Shown one piece after another: positions 25,567 to 36,535 of a DNA stretch of 64,000 nucleotides; the first letter of the stretch is position 1; the number at the start of each line of letters is the position of its first letter. The DNA comes from Variovorax sp. 770b2 (lineage in GTDB: Bacteria; Pseudomonadota; Gammaproteobacteria; Burkholderiales; Burkholderiaceae_C). The DNA is taken from NCBI RefSeq assembly GCF_900115685.1, contig NZ_FOXJ01000006.1, forward strand, positions 328,340 through 392,339, in the 5' to 3' direction. A model generated the notes under the pieces. It searched no databases. It was given only the letters and a program-made list of their open reading frames with translations, and had not been told where the DNA came from. A program made the position numbers and the translations under genes.

Positions 25567-26340
25567 ATGAGTGCATTCAGCGAAGAACGCGTCCTGAGCG
25601 TCCACCACTGGACCGACCGCCTGTTCACCTTCACCACCACGCGCGACCCGGCGCTGCGCTTCTCGAACGGTCATTTCACGATGATCGGCCTGAAGGTGAA
25701 CAACAAGCCCCTGCTGCGCGCCTACAGCATCGTGAGCCCGAATTACGAGGAGCACCTGGAGTTCCTGAGCATCAAGGTGGAAGAAGGCCCGCTCACCTCC
25801 AAGCTGCAGCACATCCAGGTGGGCGACACCATCATCGTGGGCCGCAAGCCCACCGGCACGCTGCTGATCGACTACACGCTGCCCGCCAAGCGCCTCTACC
25901 TGTTCGGCACGGGCACGGGCCTCGCACCGTTCATGAGCATCATCCGCGACCCGGAGACCTACGAGAAGTTCGAACAGGTCATCCTGGTGCATGGCGTGCG
26001 CCAGGTCGACGAGCTGGCCTATCACGACCTGGTGACCGATCACCTCCCCAAGCACGAGATCCTGGGCGAGATGATCGAAAAGCAGCTGCTCTACTACCCG
26101 ACCGTCACGCGCGAAGAGTTCCGCAACCAGGGCCGCATCACCGACCTGATCGAGAGCAACAAGCTCACCGACGACCTGGGCCTGCCGCCGCTGAACGTCC
26201 AGGAAGACCGCGTCATGCTGTGCGGCAGCCCCGGCCTCCTGGTGGACCTGAAGCACATCCTGGAGAAGCGCGGCTTCAAGGAAGGCAACACCTCGACGCC
26301 GGGCGACTTCGTCGTCGAACGCGCCTTCGCAGAGAAGTAA
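25567..26340 (+). CDS. fpr: Ferredoxin-NADP+ reductase
   Basis: This 257-residue FAD enzyme of the bacterial (Azotobacter-like) FNR class has the FAD motif RAYSIVSP (about residue 57) and the NADP-site GTGTGLAPFMSI (about 115). The C-terminus ...VVERAFAEK lacks the terminal aromatic of plant FNRs, as in this subclass. It exchanges electrons between NADPH and ferredoxin or flavodoxin. Placed back to back with hnr, it is the natural source of low-potential electrons for the reductase in an aerobe (inferred). No ferredoxin gene is in the window. A general stress role, as for other Fpr, is the alternative. Confidence 0.9.
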   Translation: MSAFSEERVLSVHHWTDRLFTFTTTRDPALRFSNGHFTMIGLKVNNKPLLRAYSIVSPNYEEHLEFLSIKVEEGPLTSKLQHIQVGDTIIVGRKPTGTLLIDYTLPAKRLYLFGTGTGLAPFMSIIRDPETYEKFEQVILVHGVRQVDELAYHDLVTDHLPKHEILGEMIEKQLLYYPTVTREEFRNQGRITDLIESNKLTDDLGLPPLNVQEDRVMLCGSPGLLVDLKHILEKRGFKEGNTSTPGDFVVERAFAEK

Positions 26341-26361
26341 GCCAGAGACGCCGCGCGCACG

Positions 26362-27117
26362 ATGGCCGACAGCCGCACCGCCACGAAGGCAAAGCCCCAG
26401 CGCCGCACCGGCGTGCGCGAGGCGGCCGCGCAGGCCACGCGCGACAGCATCCTGAAGGCGGCAACCAAGGTGTTCGCCAAGTACGGCTACGACGGCGGCA
26501 GCGTGGAGAAGATCTCCAAGGCCGCCAAGTCGTACGACCGGATGATCTACTACTACTTCGGCAGCAAAGAGGGCCTGTTCATCGCGGTGCTCGAAGGCAT
26601 CTACAAGCGCATGGACGATGCAGAGGCCGCCATCGCGCTCGACGCGAGCCGCCCCGTGGAAGCGCTCACCGAAGTCATCCGCTTCGTGCTCGGCTACTAC
26701 CGCAAGAACCCCGAGTTCGTGACGCTCTTGAACACCGAGAACCTGCACAAGGGCCGGCACATCTCCAAGTCGCTCAGGGCGCGCGAGTACTCGTCGCGGG
26801 CGGTGGCGATCATTGCGGAAATCCTGGCGAGCGGCTCGCTTCAGGGCCTGTTCCGCAAGGACCTGGTGGCGCGCGACATCTACTTGCTGATCGCGTCCAC
26901 CGGTTATTTCTACACCTCCAACCGGCACACGCTCACCGCCTTCCTCGGCGAGCCGCTGGAGTCGCCCGAGGCGGTCACGCACTGGGAAGATTTCGTGATC
27001 GAGACCGTGCTGCGCACCGTGCGCGCGGACGACATACAAGACAACACCCCACCCCACGAGGACAACACGAAATGGCAGAAATCGCAGCCGGCGCAAAGTC
27101 GGGCAAGGTCGTCATAA
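26362..27117 (+). CDS. TetR family transcriptional regulator
   Basis: This 251-residue regulator has a TetR helix-turn-helix at about residues 22-68 (RDSILKAATKVFAKYGYDGG, then VEKISKAAKS and MIYYYFGSKEGLF). A ligand-binding helical domain follows, and a disordered tail of about 25 residues. It lies 21 nt after fpr and its 3' end overlaps the enamidase start by 46 nt. It probably represses the divergent nicotinate genes through the inverted repeats at 25343-25397, with a pathway intermediate as inducer (inferred). Confidence 0.9.
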   Translation: MADSRTATKAKPQRRTGVREAAAQATRDSILKAATKVFAKYGYDGGSVEKISKAAKSYDRMIYYYFGSKEGLFIAVLEGIYKRMDDAEAAIALDASRPVEALTEVIRFVLGYYRKNPEFVTLLNTENLHKGRHISKSLRAREYSSRAVAIIAEILASGSLQGLFRKDLVARDIYLLIASTGYFYTSNRHTLTAFLGEPLESPEAVTHWEDFVIETVLRTVRADDIQDNTPPHEDNTKWQKSQPAQSRARSS

Positions 27118-28271
27118 GGAACATCGGGCTCCTGCTCTCGGGCGACATCGACAAGCCCATCCTGGACGCAGACACCATCGTGGTGAACGACGGCCTGATC
27201 GTCGCGGTCGGCAAGGAGAAGGACTGCGATCTCGAAGGCGCCAGGACCGTCATCGACGCGAAGAAAACCTGCGTCGCGCCTGGCCTCATCGACAGCCACG
27301 TGCACCCGGTGTTCGGCGACTGGACGCCGCGCCAGGGCCAGATCGGCTGGATCGATTCGACCATGCACGGCGGCGTGACCACCATGATTTCCGCCGGCGA
27401 AGTGCACCTGCCGGGGCGCCCCAAGGACATCGTCGGCCTGAAGGCATTGGCCATCACCGCGCAGCGCGCCTTCGACAACTTCCGCCCCGGCGGCGTGAAG
27501 GTGCTGGCCGGCGCGCCGGTCATCGAGAAGGGCATGGTCGAGAGCGATTTCAAGGAACTCGCCGAAGCCGGCGTGGGCCTCCTGGGCGAAGTGGGCCTGG
27601 GCTCGGTGAAGGCCGGCTACGAGGCCAAGGAGATGGTGGCCTGGGCGCGCAAGTACGGCATCCAGAGCACGATCCACACGGGCGGCCCGTCGATCCCCGG
27701 CTCGGGCCTGATCGACAAGGATGTGGTGCTCGAAGCCGACGCCGACATCATCGGCCACATCAACGGCGGCCACACCTCGCTGCCCGAGGCGCACGTGTGC
27801 GAGCTGTGCGAGAAGAGCACGCGCGCGATCGAGATCGTGCACAACGGCAACGAGAAGGTCGCCATCGCGGCGGCCAAGGCCGCGCTCGAACTGAAGTGCC
27901 CGCACCGCGTGATCCTGGGCACCGACGGGCCCGCGGGCTCGGGCGTGCAGCCGCTGGGCATCCTGCGCATGGTGGCGATGCTGTCGTCCATTGCGAACAT
28001 CCCGGCCGAGCTGGTGTTCTGCTTCGCGACGGGCAACACGGCCAAGATCCGCAAGCTCAACTGCGGCCTCGTCGAAGTGGGCCGCGATGCCGACTTCGTC
28101 TTCATGGACCGCGCGCAGCATTCGCCCGCGCCGGGCCTGCTGGAGAGCGTGCAGCTGGGCGACATCCCGGGCGTGGGCATGGTGATGATCGACGGCATCG
28201 TGCGCTGCGGCCGCAGCCGCAACACGCCGCCTGCGACCGAGATTCCGGTGGTGGTGTCCGGCGCGCACTGA
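27072..28271 (+). CDS. ena: Enamidase (amidohydrolase family)
   Basis: This 399-residue amidohydrolase resembles Eubacterium barkeri enamidase, which opens tetrahydro-6-oxonicotinate to 2-formylglutarate and ammonia. Visible features are metal ligands in DSHVHP (about residue 77), HGGVTTMISAG, GRPKD, the bridging Glu in GEVGLGS, HTGGPSIPGS, HINGG, the catalytic Asp in LGTDGPAGSG with PLGILR, and a C-terminal SRNTPPA. These follow the family order closely and length is comparable (about 385). The ATG lies inside the tetR 3' end, suggesting translational coupling. Dihydropyrimidinase- or imidazolonepropionase-like activity is less likely given these motifs. Confidence 0.85.
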   Translation: MAEIAAGAKSGKVVIRNIGLLLSGDIDKPILDADTIVVNDGLIVAVGKEKDCDLEGARTVIDAKKTCVAPGLIDSHVHPVFGDWTPRQGQIGWIDSTMHGGVTTMISAGEVHLPGRPKDIVGLKALAITAQRAFDNFRPGGVKVLAGAPVIEKGMVESDFKELAEAGVGLLGEVGLGSVKAGYEAKEMVAWARKYGIQSTIHTGGPSIPGSGLIDKDVVLEADADIIGHINGGHTSLPEAHVCELCEKSTRAIEIVHNGNEKVAIAAAKAALELKCPHRVILGTDGPAGSGVQPLGILRMVAMLSSIANIPAELVFCFATGNTAKIRKLNCGLVEVGRDADFVFMDRAQHSPAPGLLESVQLGDIPGVGMVMIDGIVRCGRSRNTPPATEIPVVVSGAH

Positions 28272-28283
28272 AGCGCACGGCGC

Positions 28284-28685
28284 TCAGGCGCCGGGCTTCG
28301 ACCTGAAGATCAGGTAGCGCGCGGACAGGAAGTTGACCGTCATGCCCGCCAGGCTGCCGACCGCGACGGCGAGCGCCAGGGCCCCGCGGCCTTCGACCCA
28401 GTGCAGCGTGAGCGCATACGCGCCGTAGTTCAGCACCGCGCCGGCCGACATGGTGACTAGGTAGCCGAGGTATTCCCGCCAGATCGAGCCCCCGGCCGAC
28501 ACGCGGGCCGCGAAGGTGTAGCGGCGGTTGAAGGCCCAGGTGGTGGTGGCCGCCGCAAGGAACGAGACCACCCGGGCGGCGTAGGGGCCCATCGGCGGCG
28601 CGAGCAGGTACAGCACCGCCACGTCGACCACGTAGCCGATCACCCCCACCACGCCGAACGACAGGAGCTCGCGCCCGAGCTTCAT
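28284..28685 (-). CDS. GtrA-like membrane flippase
   Basis: This 133-residue protein has four predicted membrane helices and the GtrA family start (LLSFGVVGVIGYVVDVAVLYLL) quoted here as LLSFGVVGVIGY and DVAVLYLL; TWAFNRRYTFAAR is also typical. GtrA proteins are thought to flip undecaprenyl-phosphate-linked sugars across the inner membrane. It overlaps the GT2 gene by 4 nt (ATGA) and ends 12 nt from the enamidase stop, convergently. Confidence 0.85.
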   Translation of the reverse strand: MKLGRELLSFGVVGVIGYVVDVAVLYLLAPPMGPYAARVVSFLAAATTTWAFNRRYTFAARVSAGGSIWREYLGYLVTMSAGAVLNYGAYALTLHWVEGRGALALAVAVGSLAGMTVNFLSARYLIFRSKPGA

Positions 28686-29662
28686 TTCCGAGTGCAGTTG
28701 CGCACGCCCGGAATCGCCAGGTAGCGCAGCCGCTTGGCCTCCCTGCGACCGAGCGTCACGGCGTGCATCACCACGCCGCAGACCATCGACAGCATCGCGC
28801 CCAGCATCGCGCCGGTGGCCAGCACCGCCGTGGGGAGCCGGGGCACCAGGCCGGTGTGCATGTAGGTGACCACCAGCGGCACGACCAGCGCGATCGCGCC
28901 CGCCGCGAGCAGCGCCGCGATGATCGAGAAGAACTGCAGCGGCCGCTCGCTCACGAAAAGCTTGCAGATGGTCTTCAGGATGCGCCAGCCGTCGCGGTAG
29001 GTCGACAGCTTGCTGTGCGAGCCCTCGGGGCGCGTGCTGTAGGCGGTGCTTTCCTCGGCCCAGGGCATGCGCAGCTCCAGCGCGTGCACGGTGAGCTCGG
29101 TCTCGATCTCGAAGCCGCGCGAGAGCGCCGGGAACGACTTCGCATAGCGCCGCGAGAACACGCGGTAGCCCGAGAGCATGTCGGTCAGGCCCCCGCCGAA
29201 CAGCTGCACCACCGCGCCGGTGAGCATGCGGTTGCCCAGGCGGTGGCCGGCGCGGTAGGTGAGCGCGTCCTGCCCGTCGTCGATGCGGTTGCCCACCACC
29301 ATATCCAGGTTGCCGTCGACCAGACGCTGGATGAGGCGGGGCGCCGCGGCGGTGTCGTAGGTGGCGTCGCCGTCGACCATCACGTAGATGTCGGCCTCCA
29401 CGTCGGCGAACATGCGCCGCACCACATTGCCTTTGCCCGGCGCCGCCACGTGCGTGACGATGGCGCCGGCCGCGCGCGCGACGGCAGCGGTGTCGTCGGT
29501 CGAGTTGTTGTCGAAGACGTGGATCTCTGCATCGGCCGGCAGGGATGCGCGGAAGCCCTCGACCACCTGGCGGATGGCCAGCGCTTCGTTGAAGCACGGA
29601 ATGACCGCGGCAATGCGCGGCGCAGCGCTTCGTCGGGTCACGGTGTCGTCGGCGTCGGTCAT
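28682..29662 (-). CDS. GT2 family polyprenyl-phosphate glycosyltransferase (GtrB/DPM1-like)
   Basis: This 326-residue protein has a GT-A domain (AAVIPCFNEALAI; DGDATYD metal-binding DxD-like site near residue 115; GNRIDDGQ). Two C-terminal membrane helices follow (about 245-270 and 285-310). It is expected to load a sugar onto undecaprenyl phosphate at the inner face of the membrane. Both ends overlap neighbours by 4 nt, so it forms a three-gene unit with the GT39-like and GtrA-like proteins. The sugar is unknown. Confidence 0.87.
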   Translation of the reverse strand: MTDADDTVTRRSAAPRIAAVIPCFNEALAIRQVVEGFRASLPADAEIHVFDNNSTDDTAAVARAAGAIVTHVAAPGKGNVVRRMFADVEADIYVMVDGDATYDTAAAPRLIQRLVDGNLDMVVGNRIDDGQDALTYRAGHRLGNRMLTGAVVQLFGGGLTDMLSGYRVFSRRYAKSFPALSRGFEIETELTVHALELRMPWAEESTAYSTRPEGSHSKLSTYRDGWRILKTICKLFVSERPLQFFSIIAALLAAGAIALVVPLVVTYMHTGLVPRLPTAVLATGAMLGAMLSMVCGVVMHAVTLGRREAKRLRYLAIPGVRNCTRK

Positions 29663-31461
29663 GGTGCGGTGGGGAGGATACGGTAGGCCCGGCTGCCGTC
29701 TTGCGCGAACAGCGGGGCGAAGTGGGTGTCGAAGCCGGCGCGGGTCGCCAGCGTCGGCGCCAGGTGGTCCGGCATGACGATGGCGGTGAAGCCCAGCTTG
29801 CCCAGCTTGCGCGCCATGTCGCCGGGCGGCAGCAGCAGGAAGTCGGCGTAGCGCCACGGGCCGAGCGTGTCGCCCCAGATCGGATTCGGGCCGTAGTAGA
29901 TCGCCTCGTTCAGCGCGATCTGGTAGACGCGGCCGGTCGGGTGCTGGCGCAGGTAGTCCATGACGGCGTAGCCCGGCACGTTCTTGCGCAGGAAAGCCTC
30001 ACGGGTTTCGGGGGTGGGCGAGATCATCGCGACCTTGCCCGCGGTCTGCCGCACCGACACCGCCGCCAGCACGGCCAGGAGCAGCACGGCCGCCCAGTCG
30101 CCGATGCGCGCCGCGCTGCGCCGGTTGGTGAGCTCGGGCACGCCTTCGCCCGGGTTCGCCTTCATGCCGAACAGGCGGCGCACGCCCGCCGCGATCCAGC
30201 CGAACAGCACCTGCCAGCCGATGGCGGCCGTCATCGCGAGCAACGGGAACGAGGCCGTCAGATACCGCGGGTAGCGCGAGGTCGCGACCCACACGGCCAG
30301 CGAGTAGAAGCAGAACCAGCCCGCGGCGCGGACCGCGGCCGAGCGCTTCCACAAGGCGCCGAAGGGCGCGAGGAACACCGACCAGATCAGCGCGTTCGGC
30401 ATCTCGGCGTGATCGCGCACGTCGGCCAGCTGCTGCACGTAGTCGGCCGGAATCCACTCGCTGAAGCCGAACACGCGCGCGCCGATGGGGTTGAACGGGT
30501 CGCCGGTCATGACGGCATTGCGCGCATACCAGTAGATGCACGGGATCAGGAAGCACACGAGCGCCAGCGCCCAGGCCTTGGGCCGGCGCTCGTGCCACAC
30601 GACGAACAGCGCCACCAGCGGCATGAAGACCAGCGCCTGGTACTTGGAACCCGCGGCCACGCCGAGACAAAAGGCGGCAAGCCCCAGCCACCGCATGCCG
30701 CTGTGCACCGGCTGCGATTCGCGCCACCACCACAACGAAACGCAGGCCGTGAGCACGAAGAGCGCCACGCCCATGTCGATCAGCGCGTTCGAGTAATCGC
30801 CGAGCCCCAGCCAGATCGCCGCGCCGATGCAGGCGGTGAGCCGGTTGGCGTGCAGCATGCCCAGGCGATAGATCATCACCACCGAGAGGCCGCCCGCCAG
30901 CGCATTCAGGAAGTGCGGCAGCACGTCGTCGCCCACCTGCAGGGCGGCGGCGTAGAGCAGGTTGTAGTTGTAGGGAAACCAGGGGTAGCGCAGCCACTCG
31001 TGGATGCCGAGCGAGCCCTGCTGCGCGACTTCGCGCGCATAGGGCAGGTGGTACATCAGCTCGTCGAAAGCGGCGGGCGGCGCGAGCGGTGCGACCAGCG
31101 CAGGCAGCGCAACCAGCACCAGCGCGACCATGGCGACGCGGTCGAAGTAGGTCCACGGCACGGCGACGGCGCTCGCGTTCAGGGCGCGCCGCTCACGCAG
31201 CCACGAGGGCAGCTGCAGCGCGGCCACGACGATGCCCGCGGCAACGAGTGCCAGCGTGGCGCCGAGCCTGAACACGCCGAAGATCGCCAGCACCTGGAAC
31301 GCGCAGATGAAGAGGCCGACGCCGAGCGCCACCGCCACGGCAGCTTCGAGCCCGCCGTCGCGGCGCGGCGGCGGTGCCAGGCGGGCCAGCACGCCGCGCC
31401 CCCACCCCCAGCAGCTGACGACGAAAACCACGAGTGCCGCGTAGTGCGCGGCTGCAAACAT
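29659..31461 (-). CDS. Membrane glycosyltransferase of the GT39/ArnT-like class
   Basis: This 600-residue polytopic protein has about 10-12 helices with an Asp-Glu pair in the first periplasmic loop (AFDELMYHLPYAREV, about residue 125) and a C-terminal soluble part. This is the layout of protein mannosyltransferase/ArnT-like enzymes, which take sugars from polyprenyl-phosphate carriers in the periplasm. It fits as the acceptor-specific third member beside GtrA and GtrB. The start is uncertain: ATG at 31461 was used; in-frame codons a little upstream lie next to a GGGAG sequence. Confidence 0.75.
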   Translation of the reverse strand: MFAAAHYAALVVFVVSCWGWGRGVLARLAPPPRRDGGLEAAVAVALGVGLFICAFQVLAIFGVFRLGATLALVAAGIVVAALQLPSWLRERRALNASAVAVPWTYFDRVAMVALVLVALPALVAPLAPPAAFDELMYHLPYAREVAQQGSLGIHEWLRYPWFPYNYNLLYAAALQVGDDVLPHFLNALAGGLSVVMIYRLGMLHANRLTACIGAAIWLGLGDYSNALIDMGVALFVLTACVSLWWWRESQPVHSGMRWLGLAAFCLGVAAGSKYQALVFMPLVALFVVWHERRPKAWALALVCFLIPCIYWYARNAVMTGDPFNPIGARVFGFSEWIPADYVQQLADVRDHAEMPNALIWSVFLAPFGALWKRSAAVRAAGWFCFYSLAVWVATSRYPRYLTASFPLLAMTAAIGWQVLFGWIAAGVRRLFGMKANPGEGVPELTNRRSAARIGDWAAVLLLAVLAAVSVRQTAGKVAMISPTPETREAFLRKNVPGYAVMDYLRQHPTGRVYQIALNEAIYYGPNPIWGDTLGPWRYADFLLLPPGDMARKLGKLGFTAIVMPDHLAPTLATRAGFDTHFAPLFAQDGSRAYRILPTAP

Positions 31462-31485
31462 CAGCTTCTGAATAACAACTCCCGG

Positions 31486-31510
31486 TGCCGGTCGGCCACG
31501 CCGGCCGGCA
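31486..31510 (-). terminator. Hairpin after metH large part
   Basis: TGCCGGTCGG, loop CCACG, CCGGCCGGCA form a 10-bp stem with one G-U pair, starting 3 nt after the metH stop. It is GC-rich and followed by only a mixed T stretch (GTTGTTATT), so termination may be partial. Confidence 0.5.
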
Positions 31511-31513
31511 GGT

Positions 31514-34261
<2,748 letters not shown>

Positions 34262-34287
34262 GGGCTCACCTGCGAAAGGAACAAACA

Positions 34288-34358
34288 GGCGAGCGTCGTT
34301 TTGAAATCCCAAGCCTGACGGCCCGCCTGGCGGACCGCTGCAACGCTCCTTGGGAGGG
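34288..34358 (-). ncRNA. S-adenosylhomocysteine (SAH) riboswitch upstream of metH
   Basis: On the minus strand the leader shows the SAH riboswitch pattern. P1 is CCCAAG / CTTGGG (34349-34354 with 34308-34313). The conserved GGAGCGTTGCA block follows. P2 is CGGTCCG / CGGGCCG. The pseudoknot GAGCGT / ACGCTC (34343-34348 with 34291-34296) pairs perfectly. CAGGCTTGGG at the P2-P1 junction is also as in the consensus. A TAAAAT -10 (34364-34369) would start transcription right at the 5' edge of P1. SAH riboswitches turn on metH or ahcY when SAH accumulates; this one should raise MetH when SAH needs clearing. Confidence 0.9.
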
Positions 34359-34497
34359 GATGCATTTTAAGGTCCTTCCCGACCGCCCGCGGGAAAGCCC
34401 TAGTTTGGCCCCGCAGGCACCCCCCACAGAATGCGGGCGCGCAATTCGTCGAAGAACGAACGTTCGTGTTTTTATTTGAAAACAAAGGAATGAAGAT

Positions 34498-35535
34498 ATG
34501 CCAAGAAAGAGGAATTCGAGGCTGCTGCGCCTCGCCGCCCGCCCGGTCTGCGCCGCATTGCTTTTCGGCCTGGTGGGGACGACAACACTGAGCCAGGCGG
34601 CCATCACCGACACCCCCACGCAGGTCCAGGCCCGGGTGACGTCCAGCGAAGCGAAGACCAGGAACCCGATCGTGCTGGTGCACGGCCTGTTCGGTTTCGA
34701 CAACGTGCTGGGCATCGACTACTTCTATCGCATCCCCGAGAGCCTGGCCGGCGCGGGCGCCAAGGTGTACGTGGCCCAGCTCTCGGGCGCCAACAGCTCC
34801 GAGATCCGCGGCGAGCAGCTGATCCAGGAGCTGAAGAACCTGCGGGCGCTCTCGGGCAACCCGTCGCTCAAGTTCAACCTCGTCGGCCATTCGCAGGGCG
34901 CGCCCACCGCGCGCTACGTGGCGGCGGTGGAGCCCGGGCTGGTCGCCTCGGTCACCTCCGTGGGCGGGGCCAACGGCGGCTCCAAGGTGGCGGACCTCTT
35001 GCGCAAGATTCCCGAGGGCAGCGCCTCCGAGGCGGTGGTCGCGGAGACGCTGCGCCTGGCGATGCTCCTGCTGGGCGCCATCTCGGGCAAGGACCCGAGC
35101 CAGCTGCCCGAGGTGCCGCTGAACGCCCTCAACTCGCTCACCACCGTGGGCGGCGCGGCCTTCGACAAGAAGTTTCCGCAGGGCCGCCCGGCGCCCGGCT
35201 CCTCGTGCGACGTGAAGAGCGGCCCGGCCGAAGCGAACGGCGTGCGCTACTACTCGTGGTCCGGCGTGCAGCCGCTCACCAACGCGTTCGACGCGAGCGA
35301 CGTGGCCATGGGCGGGCTGAGCCTGATCGCCTTCGGGAGCGAGACCAACGACGGCCTGCTGGCCGTGTGCAGCACCCGCCTGGGCACGCACCTGGGCGAC
35401 TACCGCCAGAACCACCTGGACGAGGTCAACCAGCTCTTCGGCCTGACCTACATCGGGCTGTGGACGCTGTTCGAGAAGAAGCCGGTGCAGCTCTACCAGG
35501 AGCAGGCGGCGCGCTTGAAGAGCGCGGGGCTCTGA
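34498..35535 (+). CDS. Secreted triacylglycerol lipase (family I.1/I.2)
   Basis: This 345-residue alpha/beta hydrolase has a signal peptide (about residues 1-35, ending LSQAA). The oxyanion segment is VHGLFGFDN (about 61), the nucleophile elbow GHSQG with S132, and the acid and base appear as D285 (NDGLLAVC) and H306 (RQNHLDEVN). Two cysteines (SSCDVKSG, AVCSTR) are placed to form the family disulfide. It would cross the inner membrane by Sec and leave by type II secretion. The foldase gene follows 19 nt downstream. The usual elbow GHSHG is GHSQG here. Confidence 0.9.
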   Translation: MPRKRNSRLLRLAARPVCAALLFGLVGTTTLSQAAITDTPTQVQARVTSSEAKTRNPIVLVHGLFGFDNVLGIDYFYRIPESLAGAGAKVYVAQLSGANSSEIRGEQLIQELKNLRALSGNPSLKFNLVGHSQGAPTARYVAAVEPGLVASVTSVGGANGGSKVADLLRKIPEGSASEAVVAETLRLAMLLLGAISGKDPSQLPEVPLNALNSLTTVGGAAFDKKFPQGRPAPGSSCDVKSGPAEANGVRYYSWSGVQPLTNAFDASDVAMGGLSLIAFGSETNDGLLAVCSTRLGTHLGDYRQNHLDEVNQLFGLTYIGLWTLFEKKPVQLYQEQAARLKSAGL

Positions 35536-35554
35536 CGATGCGGCGCGCCTCACC

Positions 35555-36535
35555 GTGAGACCGCTGCAGCTCGGCGCGATGGCGGGCGCCGCGGTGCTCG
35601 CCATCCTTGCCGGATGGTGGCTGGTGGACGGGCTGCCGCCGGCCGACGCCCCGGAGACGGTGGTGGCGACTTCCGCCGCCACCGGCCCGGGTGGTGCGGT
35701 CGGGGCGGTGCCGGCAGCACAGCCGAGCGGCGATGCCGGCCCCGCCCCCGACGCGATGCTGAACCCGTCGCTCATCCTCGTCTTCGAGAGCGCGCTCGCC
35801 GAGGCCCAAGCCACCGGCAAGGCCGCCTTCATGGCCATGGCGCCCGCCCTGCTCGCCAAGCGGTTGCCGGCCGAGCTGGTCGCGCGCGCGATGGGCCTGC
35901 TCGAACGGTATGTGGACATGCAGGAAGCCATGCAGGCCCTGCCGCCGCCCGACGCGGGCGACCCCGCATCGCTGCGCAAGACCATCGAGGCGCGCGCCGA
36001 GGTGCGGCGCAGGTACTTCGCGCCCGAGGAGATCGAAGGCCTCTTCGGCGACGAGATCCGCCAGGACACGCTCATGGCCGACAAGATGGCGCTCGCCCGC
36101 GACGCCAACCTCACGCCCGAAGAGCGCGAGGCTGCCGCGCAGCGCCGCGAGGAGGCCCTGCTCACGCCGGAACAACGCGAGCAGCGCCGCGCCTTCACCG
36201 CGCAGGTCGACGTGCAGCGCCAGACCGATGCCATGAACGCGCGCGGCGCCAGCGCGCAGGAGCGCTTTGCCGAACGCAGCACCGCCTACGGCTACGAAGC
36301 CGCACGCCAGCTGGCCGCGCTGGACCAGGAAAACCAGGACTGGAACAACCGCCTCGACCAGTACGCCAACGCGTCCCCGGACCAGCAGGCGCAGCTGCGC
36401 GACTCGCTCTTCAACGAGCGCGAGCGCCTGCGCCTGGCCGGCGCACTGGCGCTGCGGGGATCGCGGCCTACGCCGTCTGGGCCGAACCCATCGCCGAGCG
36501 GGGCAGGCCAAACACCCGGTCGAAGCCCCAGTTGA
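35555..36535 (+). CDS. lifO: Lipase-specific foldase (lipase chaperone) LifO
   Basis: This 326-residue inner-membrane-anchored chaperone helps the preceding lipase fold in the periplasm. It has one N-terminal membrane helix (AVLAILAGWWLVDGL), a Pro/Ala-rich linker and the long helical body typical of Lif (RRRYFAPEEIEGLFGDE, LLTPEQREQRRAF, FNERERLRLAGALAL). The start is a GTG; the nearby ATG opens only a short frame. The hallmark RxxFDY motif is degenerate: the corresponding stretch reads LILVFESALAEA, lacking Arg and Tyr. The 3' end overlaps the convergent efflux gene by 68 nt. Confidence 0.85.
   Translation: MRPLQLGAMAGAAVLAILAGWWLVDGLPPADAPETVVATSAATGPGGAVGAVPAAQPSGDAGPAPDAMLNPSLILVFESALAEAQATGKAAFMAMAPALLAKRLPAELVARAMGLLERYVDMQEAMQALPPPDAGDPASLRKTIEARAEVRRRYFAPEEIEGLFGDEIRQDTLMADKMALARDANLTPEEREAAAQRREEALLTPEQREQRRAFTAQVDVQRQTDAMNARGASAQERFAERSTAYGYEAARQLAALDQENQDWNNRLDQYANASPDQQAQLRDSLFNERERLRLAGALALRGSRPTPSGPNPSPSGAGQTPGRSPS

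Noticed and set aside
25382..25570. A 62-codon plus frame upstream of fpr
   Set aside because: It starts inside an operator palindrome, has no domain or good ribosome site, and ends across the fpr start; treated as leader sequence.
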